Part shown: in pieces, positions 34,813-44,218 of the stretch
Position numbering within the stretch: the stretch's first letter is position 1
Layout of the letters: each line of letters starts with the position of its first letter
Source: Pseudonocardia petroleophila
GTDB taxonomy: Bacteria > Actinomycetota > Actinomycetes > Mycobacteriales > Pseudonocardiaceae
Length of the DNA stretch: 64,000 nt
Direction of reading: 5' to 3'
Assembly: GCF_014235185.1 (NCBI RefSeq)
Contig: NZ_CP060131.1
Coordinates: forward strand, 4,285,501-4,349,500
The notes under the pieces: model-generated
The model's database searches: none
The model's input: only the letters and a program-made list of their open reading frames with translations
Told to the model about the DNA's origin: nothing
Position numbers and translations under genes: made by a program

Positions 34813-35496
34813 TCAGCCCGCCAGCACCGCCACCACGTGCTCGACGTCGGAGAGGTCGTCGAGCACGTGGTGGGCGCCCGCGGCCGTCAGCTCCGCGACC
34901 GAGGCCGGGCCGGTGGCGACGCCGACGGCCACGACACCGGCGGCGAGCGCGGCGCCCACGTCGTGCACGGTGTCGCCGACGACGAGCACGTCGGCGTCGG
35001 CGAACGGGCCGTGGGCCGCCTCGGCGCGCTCCCGGCTGCGGCGCACCAGCTCGGCGCGTACGGGGTGGTCGTCGCCGTAGCCGCCGACGGCGGTGTCGAG
35101 GTGCGCGTCGAGGCCGAACGCCGCGACCTTCCCGACGCCGACGGGCGCGATGTTGCCGGTCACCAGCGTCTGCACGACGTCGGTCCGGCCGGCGAGCGCG
35201 GCCAGCACCGCGGCGGCGCCGGGCAGCAGTCGGCCCTCGACGGCCATCCGCCCGGCCCGCCCGGCGAACTCCTCGGCGTAGCGGGCGAAGAACGGCTCCA
35301 GGTGCGGGCCGGCGTCGTCGATGCCGTGCTGGGCGAACAGCTCGGGGGTGATCGACAGGTCGGTCCGGCCCGCGGCGACCAGCGCACCGCGCCACGGGAT
35401 CCCGGTGACGGCGGTGAACGCCGCCGCGTACGCCTCGACGCCCACCCCGCCCCCGACGAGCAGCGTGCGGTCGACGTCCCACTGGATCAGCCTCAT
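34813..35496 (-). CDS. HAD-superfamily hydrolase (phosphatase)
   Basis: 227 residues, HAD subfamily IA layout. Motif I is WDVDRTLL with the two nucleophile-region Asp residues (7 and 9), motif II is LVTGN, and motif IV is VVGDTVHDVGAALAAG; a helical cap lies between. It should be a phosphoglycolate-phosphatase-like or other small-molecule phosphatase; substrate unknown. Soluble. It converges on tex with 7 bases between stops. ATG 35496 gives the usual short N-terminus MRLIQWDVDRT. Confidence 0.88.
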   Translation of the reverse strand: MRLIQWDVDRTLLVGGGVGVEAYAAAFTAVTGIPWRGALVAAGRTDLSITPELFAQHGIDDAGPHLEPFFARYAEEFAGRAGRMAVEGRLLPGAAAVLAALAGRTDVVQTLVTGNIAPVGVGKVAAFGLDAHLDTAVGGYGDDHPVRAELVRRSRERAEAAHGPFADADVLVVGDTVHDVGAALAAGVVAVGVATGPASVAELTAAGAHHVLDDLSDVEHVVAVLAG

Positions 35497-35513
35497 GCGC
35501 TGATCCTGCGCGA

Positions 35514-36233
35514 TCAGGCGGCGACGACCTGCGCCGCCCCGAGCAGCCGGTCCGACAGACGGGCGAGCACGGCGTCGTCGACGCCGTGTGCGGCCAGCCA
35601 GCCCGCGGCGCCGCCCTCGTGGGCCTCGACCTCGTCGAGCACCGCCTCCAGCGCCGCGGCCTGCACGCCCATCAGGGCGCGGTTGCGCGGCTCGTGGATC
35701 CCCGCGGCGCGCAGCGTGGCCCACAGCTGCGGGAGGTTGGCCTCGGTGCGCAGGTAGTCGGCCAGGACGTCGGCCCGGCGCACCCCGACGGCGCTGAGCA
35801 GCACCGCGACGACGACGCCGGTGCGGTCCTTGCCCGCGGTGCAGTGCACCAGCACCGGGCCGGAGGAGGAGGCGACGACCCCGGCGATGTGCGCGATGGA
35901 GCCGGCGGCGTCGCGGGCGAGGATCCGGTAGGCCTCGGCCAGGTCGTCGCCGGTGGACCGCTCCGCGGCGAGCGCGGGCGCGAGGTCGGCGCCCATCGGG
36001 ACGGAGTGGACGGTGGTGCCGGGGCGGTCGAGGCGGTGCGGGGCGGGGTCCTCGCCCGGGACGCGCAGGTCGATGACGTCCGAGGGCGGCCAGACCGCCA
36101 CCGAGGCGGACGCGGCGGTGCCGGACAGCGGCAGCTCGCTGCGGTAGAGCACGCCCCGGCGCACGATCCGGCCGTCGTCGGTGCGCAGACCGCGCACGTC
36201 GCGGAGGTTGGCGGGTGCGGGGGAGATCGTCAC
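35514..36233 (-). CDS. Tyrosine-protein phosphatase (PtpB/LipA-like)
   Basis: 239 residues. The N-terminal pattern NLRDVRGLRTDDGRIVRRGVLYRS and the active-site loop HCTAGKDRTG with Cys131 identify the Y_phosphatase3 family, which includes M. tuberculosis PtpB and Listeria LipA, acting on phosphotyrosine and sometimes phosphoinositides. Asp follows Lys in the P-loop, as in PtpB. No signal peptide visible, although PtpB is exported without a classical one. GTG 36233 preferred; a longer frame to 36476 gives an Arg/Ser-rich, unlikely extension. Confidence 0.9.
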   Translation of the reverse strand: MTISPAPANLRDVRGLRTDDGRIVRRGVLYRSELPLSGTAASASVAVWPPSDVIDLRVPGEDPAPHRLDRPGTTVHSVPMGADLAPALAAERSTGDDLAEAYRILARDAAGSIAHIAGVVASSSGPVLVHCTAGKDRTGVVVAVLLSAVGVRRADVLADYLRTEANLPQLWATLRAAGIHEPRNRALMGVQAAALEAVLDEVEAHEGGAAGWLAAHGVDDAVLARLSDRLLGAAQVVAA

Positions 36234-36297
36234 GTCGACCAGGGTCCCCGCGCGAGGTGAACGGCGAGCGACATCGTGACCGACGTCCCGTGTGACG

Positions 36298-36525
36298 TCA
36301 GCGGTTGCGCGGGTGGTCCCGGGCCGCGCGCTCGCTGCCCCGCTTGTAGTCGCCGGTGACCCGGGCCATGAGCTGCTGCGGGTCACCCGACTCGACGTCG
36401 ACGAGGAACTGCGCGGCGGCGGCCCCGCGCAGCGTCGTGGCGGGCCGGCCGCGGTGGGTGATGCGGACCTCGTCACCGCGCTGCACGTAGTCGAAGCCGC
36501 CGGGGGAGTGCGCCACGCCGGTCAT
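36298..36525 (-). CDS. Conserved-looking small protein (75 aa), function unknown
   Basis: 75 residues; ATG start, strong GC3. It contains DYVQRGDEVRITHRGRPATTLRG and DVESGDPQQLMARVTGDYKRG, ending in a basic tail. The pattern resembles a small conserved protein common in Actinobacteria; beta-rich first half and helical second half. A resemblance to Phd/YefM antitoxins (VRITHRGRPAT) is superficial and no toxin gene is adjacent. It is divergent from the DEAD-box helicase. Confidence 0.75.
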   Translation of the reverse strand: MTGVAHSPGGFDYVQRGDEVRITHRGRPATTLRGAAAAQFLVDVESGDPQQLMARVTGDYKRGSERAARDHPRNR

Positions 36526-36696
36526 GCTCGCACCCCGATGTGGTGGTGGGCGGCGCCACCTGGGAGTATTACCGGTCGATGGTGCGTTGAAGGCCATCAG
36601 AGACCGCAACGGCCAGGCAGATTTCGTGCAGAGGGCCCGCGGGCTCGCCCGCGGGTACGCCGACGTGTGCCCGCCGACTGCGACGGAAGACTTCAT
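36526..36696 (+). promoter_or_regulatory. Leader region of the DEAD-box helicase gene with GC hairpin
   Basis: 171 bases between divergent starts. It contains a tight hairpin in which 36636-36644 (CCCGCGGGC) pairs exactly with 36647-36655, about 40 bases before the helicase start. The following bases contain GACGGAAG, 8 bases before a TTG start. Genes for cold-inducible RNA helicases often have long, structured leaders that control their own translation; that function here is inference. Confidence 0.45.
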
Positions 36697-38445
36697 TTGT
36701 CCCAGCACGACACGTCCCGGCACGACTCCGACCAGATCACCTTCGCCGAGCTGCCCCTGCGCGCCGAGCTCCTCTCGGTCGTCGAGGAGCTGGGCTACAC
36801 CAGCCCGAGCCCGATCCAGGCCGAGGCCATCACCCCGCTGGTGGAGGGCCGCGACCTGCTCGGCCAGGCCGCCACCGGCACCGGCAAGACGGCGGCGTTC
36901 GCGCTGCCGATGCTGGAGCGCCTCACCGACCTGCGCCCCGCGCGCGACCGCGGTGCGGCCCCGTTCGGCCTGATCCTGGCCCCCACCCGTGAGCTCGCGC
37001 TGCAGGTCTCCGAGGCGGTCACCCGCTACGGCTCGCACCTGCGCACCCGCGTCCTCACCGTCTACGGCGGCGCGCCGGTCGGCCCGCAGCTCAAGGCGCT
37101 GCACCAGGGCGTCGACGTGGTCGTGGCCACGCCGGGCCGCGCGATCGACCTGATGAACCGCGGCGCGCTCAAGCTCCAGGACCTCGAGATGGTCGTCCTC
37201 GACGAGGCCGACGAGATGCTCGACATGGGCTTCGTCGAGGAGATCGAGACGCTGCTCGACGCCACCCCGGACACCCGGCAGGTCGTGCTGTTCAGCGCCA
37301 CCATGCCGCGCCGCATCGAGACCCTCGCGCAGAAGTACCTGCGTGAGCCGGTCACCGTGCGGATCGCCCGCGAGGAGGCCGTCGAGGGCGAGGCGCCGCA
37401 GGTCCGCCAGACCGCCTACCTCGTGCCGCGCACCCACACCACCGCTGCGCTCGGGCGCGTGCTGGAGGCCGAGCGCCCGAAGGCGGCCATCGTCTTCTGC
37501 CGCACCCGGCTCGACGTCGACGCCGTCACCGAGACGCTGACCGGTCGCGGCCTGCGCGCCGAGGCGCTGCACGGCGGCATGGACCAGGAGCACCGCACCC
37601 GCGTGGTCGAGCGGCTGCGCAGCGGGCGCACCGAGCTGCTCGTCGCCACCGACGTCGCGGCCCGCGGCCTCGACATCGACCTGCTCACCCACGTCGTCAA
37701 CCACGACGTGCCGCAGAGCTCCGAGGCCTACGTCCACCGCATCGGCCGCGTCGGCCGGGCCGGGCGCGAGGGCGTCGCGATCACCCTCGCGCCGCCGTCG
37801 AAGGTGTACGCGCTGCGCAACGTGGAGCGGCTCACCGGGCAGACCATCGAGATGGCGCCGGTGCCCACCGCCGCCGACCTGCGGGCCGCCCGCCTGGAGC
37901 GCACGCGCGACGCGCTGCGCGCCGAGCTGGAGACCGGTACGCCCGACGCAGGAGACGGCGTCGACGCGATGATCGCCGGCCTGGCCGAGGACTTCGACCC
38001 GGCCGACGTCGCCGCGGCCGCGATCCGGCTGATGACCGCCGCCGCCGGCTCGCCCGACGACGGTGAGGACATCCCGGTGGTCAGCGCGCCCCGCTCGGGC
38101 TCGCGCGACGCCCGCGGCCCCCGCGACACCCGCGGGCGCGGCGGATCGGCGGCGGGCACCCGCGCGCCGAAGGCCGGCACCACGCGGCTGTTCGTCAACG
38201 CGGGCCGCGCCAGCGGCGTGCGCCCGCAGGACATCGTGGGCGCGCTCGCCAACGAGTCCAACCTGACGGGCCGCGACATCGGCGCCATCCAGATCCACGA
38301 GCGCCACGCGCTCGTCGAGATCCCGGAGCACGCCGCCGACGACGTCCTGCGCAGCCTGCGAGGCACCACGACGCTCAAGGGCCGCCGGGCCAACGTCCGG
38401 CGCGACCGCGGGTTCGCGGGCGCCGGAGCGGGCCAGAGGGACTAG
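36697..38445 (+). CDS. deaD: DEAD-box ATP-dependent RNA helicase (DeaD/CsdA type)
   Basis: 582 residues. All helicase motifs are present: Q motif region SPSPIQAEAI, Walker A ATGTGKT, APTRELALQ, TPGR, DEAD (VLDEADEMLDMGF), SAT, IVFCRTR, DVAARGLD and HRIGRVGRAG. The C-terminal part has a DbpA-type RNA-binding domain (TRLFVNAGRASGVRPQDIVGALANES), as in DeaD, with a Gly/Arg-rich linker before it. It unwinds RNA in ribosome assembly and mRNA decay, often cold-induced. The start is inferred as TTG 36697, because no ATG/GTG lies between the ribosome-binding site and the conserved FAELPL. Confidence 0.93.
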   Translation: MSQHDTSRHDSDQITFAELPLRAELLSVVEELGYTSPSPIQAEAITPLVEGRDLLGQAATGTGKTAAFALPMLERLTDLRPARDRGAAPFGLILAPTRELALQVSEAVTRYGSHLRTRVLTVYGGAPVGPQLKALHQGVDVVVATPGRAIDLMNRGALKLQDLEMVVLDEADEMLDMGFVEEIETLLDATPDTRQVVLFSATMPRRIETLAQKYLREPVTVRIAREEAVEGEAPQVRQTAYLVPRTHTTAALGRVLEAERPKAAIVFCRTRLDVDAVTETLTGRGLRAEALHGGMDQEHRTRVVERLRSGRTELLVATDVAARGLDIDLLTHVVNHDVPQSSEAYVHRIGRVGRAGREGVAITLAPPSKVYALRNVERLTGQTIEMAPVPTAADLRAARLERTRDALRAELETGTPDAGDGVDAMIAGLAEDFDPADVAAAAIRLMTAAAGSPDDGEDIPVVSAPRSGSRDARGPRDTRGRGGSAAGTRAPKAGTTRLFVNAGRASGVRPQDIVGALANESNLTGRDIGAIQIHERHALVEIPEHAADDVLRSLRGTTTLKGRRANVRRDRGFAGAGAGQRD

Positions 38446-38491
38446 TCGCTTTAGGACGAACGGTCCAGCGCCGCTCTGCTAGTTTCGCCCG

Positions 38492-39901
38492 ATGCGCGGG
38501 CGGACGGCGGTGGCGGCGCTGGCCGCGTTCACGGTCATCTCCGGGTGCTCGGCCGTCGTGCCCGGCACCGGGTCGCCCGCCCGTGACGTCCCCGTCGCCG
38601 CCCTGCCCTTCGACGACGCCGAGCGCGTCCTCGCCGAGCAGATGGCGATCCTGCGGTCGTGGGACGTCTGCGCGATGCACGACGTCGCCGCGGCCGAGCG
38701 CGAGACCGGGGCCGTCGCGTTCGCCGTACGCCCGGTGGGCGGGTACGACGGCTGCGAGATCGCGCTGGAGTCGGCCGCGGACGGCGCCCTGTCCTACGTG
38801 ACGATCGAGGTCGCCGAGGTGGTGCGGGGCTCGGGCACGCCGCGCGAGATCGGCGGGCGCACGTTCGCGCCGGTCGCCCCGGCCCCGCGCGCGCAGGGCC
38901 GTCCCGAGTGCGGCTACGCCCGGGAGGTCGCGCTGGGCTGGGGCGTCGTGGTGCGGGGCGAGGTGGCCGAGGACCCGGCCGCCTCCTGCGCGCTCGCCGG
39001 TGACTACCTCGCCGACGTCCTGCCGCGCATCGACGCCCCGCCCCGGCGCGCGGCGGCGGCCACCGCCCCGGCGTTCGCGCTGGGGGAGCAGGACCCGTGC
39101 GCGGTCCTCGCCGGGCTGGCCGTCGACGTCGCGGACGTCACCGTCGACGGGCCGCGGACCTGCTCGGCCCCGGGTGTGGCGGTGGCGTTCGGGCTGGCCC
39201 AGGTCGAGACCGACGTCCCGGGCACGGCGACGCTGCTGCCGGGCGGCCGCGTCGAGGTCGTCGACGACGCCCCGGACGGCTGCACGGTGACGCGCCAGGC
39301 GAGCGACACCACGCTGCTCGCCCCGTCGCTGCCCTACCTGTTCCGCGAGGTCCTCGCGGTCACCGCGGCGGACTGCGCGACCGCCCGCTCCCACCTCGAC
39401 GCGGTCGCCCTGCCGGGTCCCGCGGCCGCGGCGCCGGGGGCGCTGGAGCTGGGCTCGCTGGAGGACTTCCCGACCGCCGACGACGTGGGCGCGCCGTTCG
39501 ACCCGTGCGCGACCATCGGCTGGTCGGCGTTCCCCGCACCGGTGCGGCCGCCGGGGATCGACCCGCGCCCGTTCCCCTCGCCCGTCGACCCGGGCACGCT
39601 CTACCGCGTGGGCTGCGACTACTCCTCCGACGCACTCGCGTCGGTCCTGAGCTGGGGCCCGGCCACCGGCGCGTACACGACGGACCCGGCCGCGCGCCCG
39701 GGCGTCGCCACCCGGTTCGGCGGCCGTCCCGGGCTGGAGCACCGGGCCGCGCCGACGCCGGGCGAGGCGCCCCTGTGCCTGTCGACCATGCAGATCGGCA
39801 ACGGCATCGCCGGGGTCGTCACACTGGCCCGCGACACCACGGCCGACCTGTGCGCGGTCAACCGCGCCGTGCTGGAGACGCTGGCACCGCTGGTGCCGTG
39901 A
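38492..39901 (+). CDS. Secreted lipoprotein of unknown function
   Basis: 469 residues. The signal sequence ([13 protein letters not shown]) ends in a lipobox ISGC with Cys19, so the mature protein should be lipid-anchored outside the membrane. The body has several Cys residues ([46 protein letters not shown]) and what look like two or three repeats of a DUF3558-like, Cys-paired unit. TAGTTT at 38480-38485 lies 6 bases before the ATG, which would make the message leaderless. A single CCGTTCGTC core occurs on the minus strand at 38455-38463. Downstream is an MFS carrier, 20 bases away. Confidence 0.8.
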   Translation: MRGRTAVAALAAFTVISGCSAVVPGTGSPARDVPVAALPFDDAERVLAEQMAILRSWDVCAMHDVAAAERETGAVAFAVRPVGGYDGCEIALESAADGALSYVTIEVAEVVRGSGTPREIGGRTFAPVAPAPRAQGRPECGYAREVALGWGVVVRGEVAEDPAASCALAGDYLADVLPRIDAPPRRAAAATAPAFALGEQDPCAVLAGLAVDVADVTVDGPRTCSAPGVAVAFGLAQVETDVPGTATLLPGGRVEVVDDAPDGCTVTRQASDTTLLAPSLPYLFREVLAVTAADCATARSHLDAVALPGPAAAAPGALELGSLEDFPTADDVGAPFDPCATIGWSAFPAPVRPPGIDPRPFPSPVDPGTLYRVGCDYSSDALASVLSWGPATGAYTTDPAARPGVATRFGGRPGLEHRAAPTPGEAPLCLSTMQIGNGIAGVVTLARDTTADLCAVNRAVLETLAPLVP

Positions 39902-39921
39902 GCAGGAGGGTGGGTACCTCG

Positions 39922-41250
39922 ATGGCCGACGACGTCCGTCCGGATCCGGTGCGGACGGCGGTGCGGCGCGCGATGTGGCGCCTGCTGCCGTTCCTCGGGT
40001 TCTGCTACCTGCTCAACTACATCGACCGCGTCAACGTCGGGTTCGCCGCGCTGCGGATGAACCCCGACCTCGGGCTCTCGGCCGCGGCGTACGGGCTCGG
40101 CGCCGGGCTGTTCTTCGTCGGCTACTTCTTCTTCGAGATCCCGAGCAACGTGATCCTGCACCGCGTCGGGGCCCGGCTGTGGATCGCGCGGATCATGGTG
40201 ACCTGGGGGATCGTCGCCTCGGCCACGGCGTTCGTGACGAACGAGATCGGCTTCTACGTCGTGCGGTTCCTGCTCGGCGTGGCGGAGGCCGGGTTCTTCC
40301 CCGGCATCATCCTGTACCTGACGTACTGGTTCCCGCGGGCGCAGCGGGCGCGGGTGGTCGCCCTGTTCTTCCTGGCCGTGCCGCTGTCCTCCGTGCTGGG
40401 GGCGCCGATCTCGACGCTGCTCATCGAGAACGGCGACGGCCTGCTCGGGTTCGAGCAGGGCTGGCGGTTCATGTTCTTCGCCGAGGGCGTCCCGGCGGTG
40501 CTCGTCGGGTTCCTGGTGCTCGTGCTGCTGCCCGACCGCCCGACCCGTGCCCGCTGGCTCGCCGCCGACGAGGCCCGGGCCCTGGAGGCGCGGATCGCGG
40601 CCGAGGACACCGAGCAGGTGCCGGAGACCACCGGGATGCGCGGCGCGCTGCGCGACGGCCGGGTGATCGCGCTGTCGGTCGTCTACTTCGGGGTGGTGTT
40701 CGGGCTCTACGTGCTCGCGTTCTTCCTGCCGCAGGTGGTGTCGGACCTGCAGGAGCAGTTCGCCGTGGAGTTCTCCCTGGTGCAGATCGGGCTGATCACG
40801 GCGGTGCCCTACGCGGTGGCGTCGGTGGCGATGCTGCTCAACGCCCGGCACTCCGACGCCACCGGGGAGCGGTCGTGGCACGTCGCGGTGCCGGCCTTCG
40901 TCGGGGCGGCGGGGGTGGCGGTCGCGCTGTTCCTGGACTCGCCGTACCTGGTGATCGCGGCGATGTGCGTCTGCGCGGCGGGCGTGTTCGCCGCGATCCC
41001 GGTGATCTGGCAGATCCCGCCGACGTTCCTGACGGGCGTCGGGGCGGCCGCCGGCATCGCGCTGATCAACTCGTTCGGCAACCTGTCCGGCTTCGTCGGC
41101 CCGTACCTGACGGGGTGGCTGCAGGGCGTCACCGGCGACTTCCGGGCCGGGATGTTCGTCGTCGCCGCGTTCATGGTGCTGTCCGGTGTGGTGGTGCTGG
41201 TGGTCGGCAGGAAAGCTGGGCACCCCACCACCCGAGGAGTTCGCGCATGA
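39922..41250 (+). CDS. MFS transporter, anion:cation symporter (ACS) type
   Basis: 442 residues, twelve membrane helices. The first loop signature [20 protein letters not shown] and [18 protein letters not shown] are characteristic of the ACS family of MFS carriers for organic anions such as tartrate, glucarate or phthalate. ATG 39922 with AGGAGGG upstream is preferred; an in-frame GTG at 39898 is possible. It overlaps ilvD by 4 bases (ATGA). The coupling suggests uptake of a hydroxy or sugar acid that the adjoining dehydratase might act on, if that enzyme is a sugar-acid dehydratase. Confidence 0.88.
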   Translation: MADDVRPDPVRTAVRRAMWRLLPFLGFCYLLNYIDRVNVGFAALRMNPDLGLSAAAYGLGAGLFFVGYFFFEIPSNVILHRVGARLWIARIMVTWGIVASATAFVTNEIGFYVVRFLLGVAEAGFFPGIILYLTYWFPRAQRARVVALFFLAVPLSSVLGAPISTLLIENGDGLLGFEQGWRFMFFAEGVPAVLVGFLVLVLLPDRPTRARWLAADEARALEARIAAEDTEQVPETTGMRGALRDGRVIALSVVYFGVVFGLYVLAFFLPQVVSDLQEQFAVEFSLVQIGLITAVPYAVASVAMLLNARHSDATGERSWHVAVPAFVGAAGVAVALFLDSPYLVIAAMCVCAAGVFAAIPVIWQIPPTFLTGVGAAAGIALINSFGNLSGFVGPYLTGWLQGVTGDFRAGMFVVAAFMVLSGVVVLVVGRKAGHPTTRGVRA

Positions 41251-42920
41251 CCGACATCAAGCCCCGTTCCCGCGACGTCACCGACGGCCTGGAGCGCGCC
41301 GCCGCGCGCGGCATGCTCCGCGCGGTCGGGATGCGCGACGAGGACTTCGGCAAGCCCCAGATCGGCATCGCGTCGAGCTGGAACGAGATCACCCCGTGCA
41401 ACCTGTCGCTGCAGCGCCTCGGCCTCGCGGCGAAGGAGGGCGTGCACCGCGCGGGCGGGTTCCCGATGGAGTTCGGCACCATCTCCGTCTCCGACGGGAT
41501 CTCGATGGGCCACGTCGGGATGCACTGGTCGCTGGTGTCGCGCGAGGTCATCGCCGACTCCGTGGAGACCGTGGTGCAGGCCGAGCGGCTCGACGGCACC
41601 GTGCTGCTCGCGGGCTGCGACAAGTCCCTGCCGGGGATGCTCATGGCGGCCGCGCGGCTCGACCTCGCCGCGGTCTTCCTCTACGCCGGGTCGATCATGC
41701 CCGGGTACGTGGGGGAGCGGGAGGTGACGATCGCCGACGCGTTCGAGGCCGTCGGCGCGTGCGCGCGCGGGCTGATCACCCGCGAGGAGGTCGACGCGAT
41801 CGAGCGCGCGATCTGCCCCGGTGAGGGTGCCTGCGGCGGCATGTACACCGCGAACACGATGGCGAGCGCGGCCGAGGCGCTGGGCATGGCGCTGCCCGGC
41901 TCCGCGAGCCCGCCCGCGGTCGACCGGCGCCGCGATGGCATCGCCCGCGCGTCCGGCGAGGCCGTCATCGGGATGATCGAGAAGGGCATCACCGCGCGGC
42001 AGATCCTCACCAAGCAGGCGTTCGAGAACGCGATCGCCGTCGTGATGGCGTTCGGCGGGTCCACCAACGCGGTGTTGCACCTGCTGGCCATCGCCTGGGA
42101 GGCGGGCGTGCCGCTGGAGCTGGCCGACTTCACCCGCATCGGCGACCGCGTGCCGCACCTGGCCGACGTCAAGCCGTTCGGGGCGCACGTGATGTCCACC
42201 GTCGACCGCGTCGGCGGTGTGCCGGTCGTCATGAAGGCGCTGCTCGACGCCGGGCTGCTGCACGGCGACGTGCTCACCTGCACCGGGTCGACGCTGGCCG
42301 AGAACCTGGCCGTGATCGACCCGCCCGACCTCGACGGCGAGATCCTGCGCGCCCTGTCGAACCCGATCCACCCGACCGGCGGCATCACGATCCTGCACGG
42401 CTCGCTCGCGCCCGAGGGGGCCGTCGTCAAGAGCGCGGGGTTCGACTCGTCGCGGTTCGAGGGCACCGCCCGCGTGTTCGACGGCGAGCAGGGCGCGATG
42501 GACGCCGTGCCCGACCTGCAGCCCGGCGACGTCGTCGTCATCCGCTACGAGGGCCCGCGCGGCGGCCCGGGGATGCGCGAGATGCTCGCCGTCACCGGGG
42601 CGATCAAGGGCGCCGGGCTGGGCAAGGACGTGCTGCTGCTGACCGACGGCCGGTTCTCCGGCGCCACCACCGGCCTGTGCGTGGGGCACGTCGCGCCCGA
42701 GGCCGTCGACGGCGGGCCGATCGCGTTCATCCACGACGGCGACCGGATCGTGCTGGACATGGCCTCGCGCACCCTCGACCTGCTCGTCGACGACGCGGAG
42801 CTGGCGCGACGCCGGGACGGATGGACGCCACCCACCCCCACGCCGGAACTGCGGCGGGGAGTGCTGGGGAAGTACTCGAAGCTCGTGGGGTCGGCGGCGC
42901 AGGGTGCGGTCTGCTCATGA
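41247..42920 (+). CDS. ilvD: Dihydroxy-acid dehydratase (IlvD/EDD family)
   Basis: 557 residues. Catalyses dehydration of 2,3-dihydroxy acids, the third common step of valine and isoleucine synthesis. Motifs: [13 protein letters not shown], the cluster-binding [11 protein letters not shown] and [14 protein letters not shown] (three Cys), and the C-terminal [23 protein letters not shown]. The length is that of IlvD, and not of the longer phosphogluconate dehydratase. Its coupling with an ACS-type MFS carrier leaves open a role as sugar-acid dehydratase. Its 3' end overlaps the convergent HNH gene by 6 bases. Confidence 0.92.
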   Translation: MTDIKPRSRDVTDGLERAAARGMLRAVGMRDEDFGKPQIGIASSWNEITPCNLSLQRLGLAAKEGVHRAGGFPMEFGTISVSDGISMGHVGMHWSLVSREVIADSVETVVQAERLDGTVLLAGCDKSLPGMLMAAARLDLAAVFLYAGSIMPGYVGEREVTIADAFEAVGACARGLITREEVDAIERAICPGEGACGGMYTANTMASAAEALGMALPGSASPPAVDRRRDGIARASGEAVIGMIEKGITARQILTKQAFENAIAVVMAFGGSTNAVLHLLAIAWEAGVPLELADFTRIGDRVPHLADVKPFGAHVMSTVDRVGGVPVVMKALLDAGLLHGDVLTCTGSTLAENLAVIDPPDLDGEILRALSNPIHPTGGITILHGSLAPEGAVVKSAGFDSSRFEGTARVFDGEQGAMDAVPDLQPGDVVVIRYEGPRGGPGMREMLAVTGAIKGAGLGKDVLLLTDGRFSGATTGLCVGHVAPEAVDGGPIAFIHDGDRIVLDMASRTLDLLVDDAELARRRDGWTPPTPTPELRRGVLGKYSKLVGSAAQGAVCS

Positions 42921-44189
42921 CCTGACGGCGAGGTTGCGGCGGGGGCGCTGTGCGGGGTCGATCCATCGGGGTGGGACGAACTCCGGTAGCCCGTCCCGGA
43001 TCCGGACCGTCCAGTCCGAATGATGGATCTGGCGGTGGTGCGCCTTGCACAGCATCACCAGGTTGTTCAGCTCGGTCGGTCCCTCGCGTCCCCAGTGATC
43101 CACATGGTGGACGTCGCACCAGGACGGTGGTCGGTCGCATCCGGGGTGGGCGCAGCCGCGGTCTCTGACGGTGATGGCTTTGCGGAGCCCGTCGGGGATG
43201 GTCCGCTTCTCCCGCCCCACGTCCAGCGGTTGGCTGTCGCCGTTCATGACGATCGGGACGACTCCGGCGTCGCAGGCCAGCGTGCGCAGGGTGGCGGGGG
43301 TGATGGTGCCGCCGAACTCCAACATCGCCCCGCGCGCTCGGTCCTCGAGGTCTTCCAGTCGGATGATGACGGTGAGGTGGGGGCGTCGGCCGCCGGTCTC
43401 GGGGAGGTCGTCGCCGTGGTCGAGGACGTACCCGCACACGTCGGCCAATGCTTCGGCCTGCCGCTGGGCCGCGGTCCGGTCGTCGTCGGCGGTCAACGGC
43501 CTGGCCTTCGCATCGATGACCGCGGCGATGGCGTCGTAGAGGGCGGGGTCCTCGAACCGGCCCTTCAACGACCCGCCCGCCCCGCCACGGTGCCGGGTCA
43601 GACGAAGCTCGTTCACAGGCGGCGGCGAGTCGTCGGGTTCGGGCCCGTCCTGGTCCAGTCGGTCGATCAGCAGGGTGCCGAAGCTGAGCAGTTGTCCGGG
43701 CTTGGCCTGTTGGGCGTAGTCGGCGAGCTGCACCTCCGTGCCGGCCCACTCCTCGGTGGTGAGCCGTTCGGCAGCCCGCGTGCCCAGGACGCGGTGGATG
43801 ACCTCAACATGCCGCCACCCGATCGTCCCCTTGTCGAGCGCGGCGGCGGTGGCGGGCATCCGCGCGGGGAGCTGCTCTCCGCTCAGGGTGGTGCGGCCGT
43901 GGACGTCGGCGGCCGCGGCGGTGAAGGACCGCGCCTGCCGGTGGTCCCACGACAGCAGATCCGACACCGCAGCAGCGGTGCTCGGATAACCGCGGGACAG
44001 GAACGTGCCCCGGTCGTCGAGGATGGCGACTGCTGCGCTGGAGATCGCCTCGACCCGCCGGTGCACGCCTTCGCAGAGGGTCAGGAGCGAGATCAGGTCG
44101 TTCTCGGAGGCGTGGGTGGTGGCGGCGGCGAGGTCGTCGAGTGCGGCAGCGAGGTGCTGGTGCGCGTCTTGGAGGGTGTCGCCGGCCAT
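42915..44189 (-). CDS. DUF222-HNH endonuclease (13E12 family)
   Basis: 424 residues. An N-terminal DUF222 domain (from [35 protein letters not shown]) and a C-terminal HNH nuclease with intact metal and catalytic residues: [18 protein letters not shown], then [26 protein letters not shown]. Members occur in many copies in actinobacterial genomes (13E12 repeats in M. tuberculosis), some of them DNA-damage inducible. A near-perfect LexA box lies 14 bases upstream of the ATG, so SOS control is likely here. The target of the nuclease is unknown. It overlaps the ilvD stop by 6 bases. Confidence 0.9.
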   Translation of the reverse strand: MAGDTLQDAHQHLAAALDDLAAATTHASENDLISLLTLCEGVHRRVEAISSAAVAILDDRGTFLSRGYPSTAAAVSDLLSWDHRQARSFTAAAADVHGRTTLSGEQLPARMPATAAALDKGTIGWRHVEVIHRVLGTRAAERLTTEEWAGTEVQLADYAQQAKPGQLLSFGTLLIDRLDQDGPEPDDSPPPVNELRLTRHRGGAGGSLKGRFEDPALYDAIAAVIDAKARPLTADDDRTAAQRQAEALADVCGYVLDHGDDLPETGGRRPHLTVIIRLEDLEDRARGAMLEFGGTITPATLRTLACDAGVVPIVMNGDSQPLDVGREKRTIPDGLRKAITVRDRGCAHPGCDRPPSWCDVHHVDHWGREGPTELNNLVMLCKAHHRQIHHSDWTVRIRDGLPEFVPPRWIDPAQRPRRNLAVRS

Positions 44190-44202
44190 GGCCTGATTCG
44201 AC

Positions 44203-44218
44203 TAGAACACACGTTCGA
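44203..44218 (-). promoter_or_regulatory. LexA (SOS) box of the DUF222-HNH gene
   Basis: Read on the minus strand the site is TCGAACGTGTGTTCTA, matching the actinobacterial LexA consensus TCGAAC-N4-GTTCGA at 11 of 12 fixed positions (T for G at the fifth base of the second half). It lies 14-29 bases upstream of the start codon, in the correct place for repression. Confidence 0.75.

Noticed and set aside
36298..36525. Phd/YefM-type antitoxin
   Set aside because: Only a short stretch (VRITHRGRPAT) resembles the family, and no toxin-like gene is adjacent.
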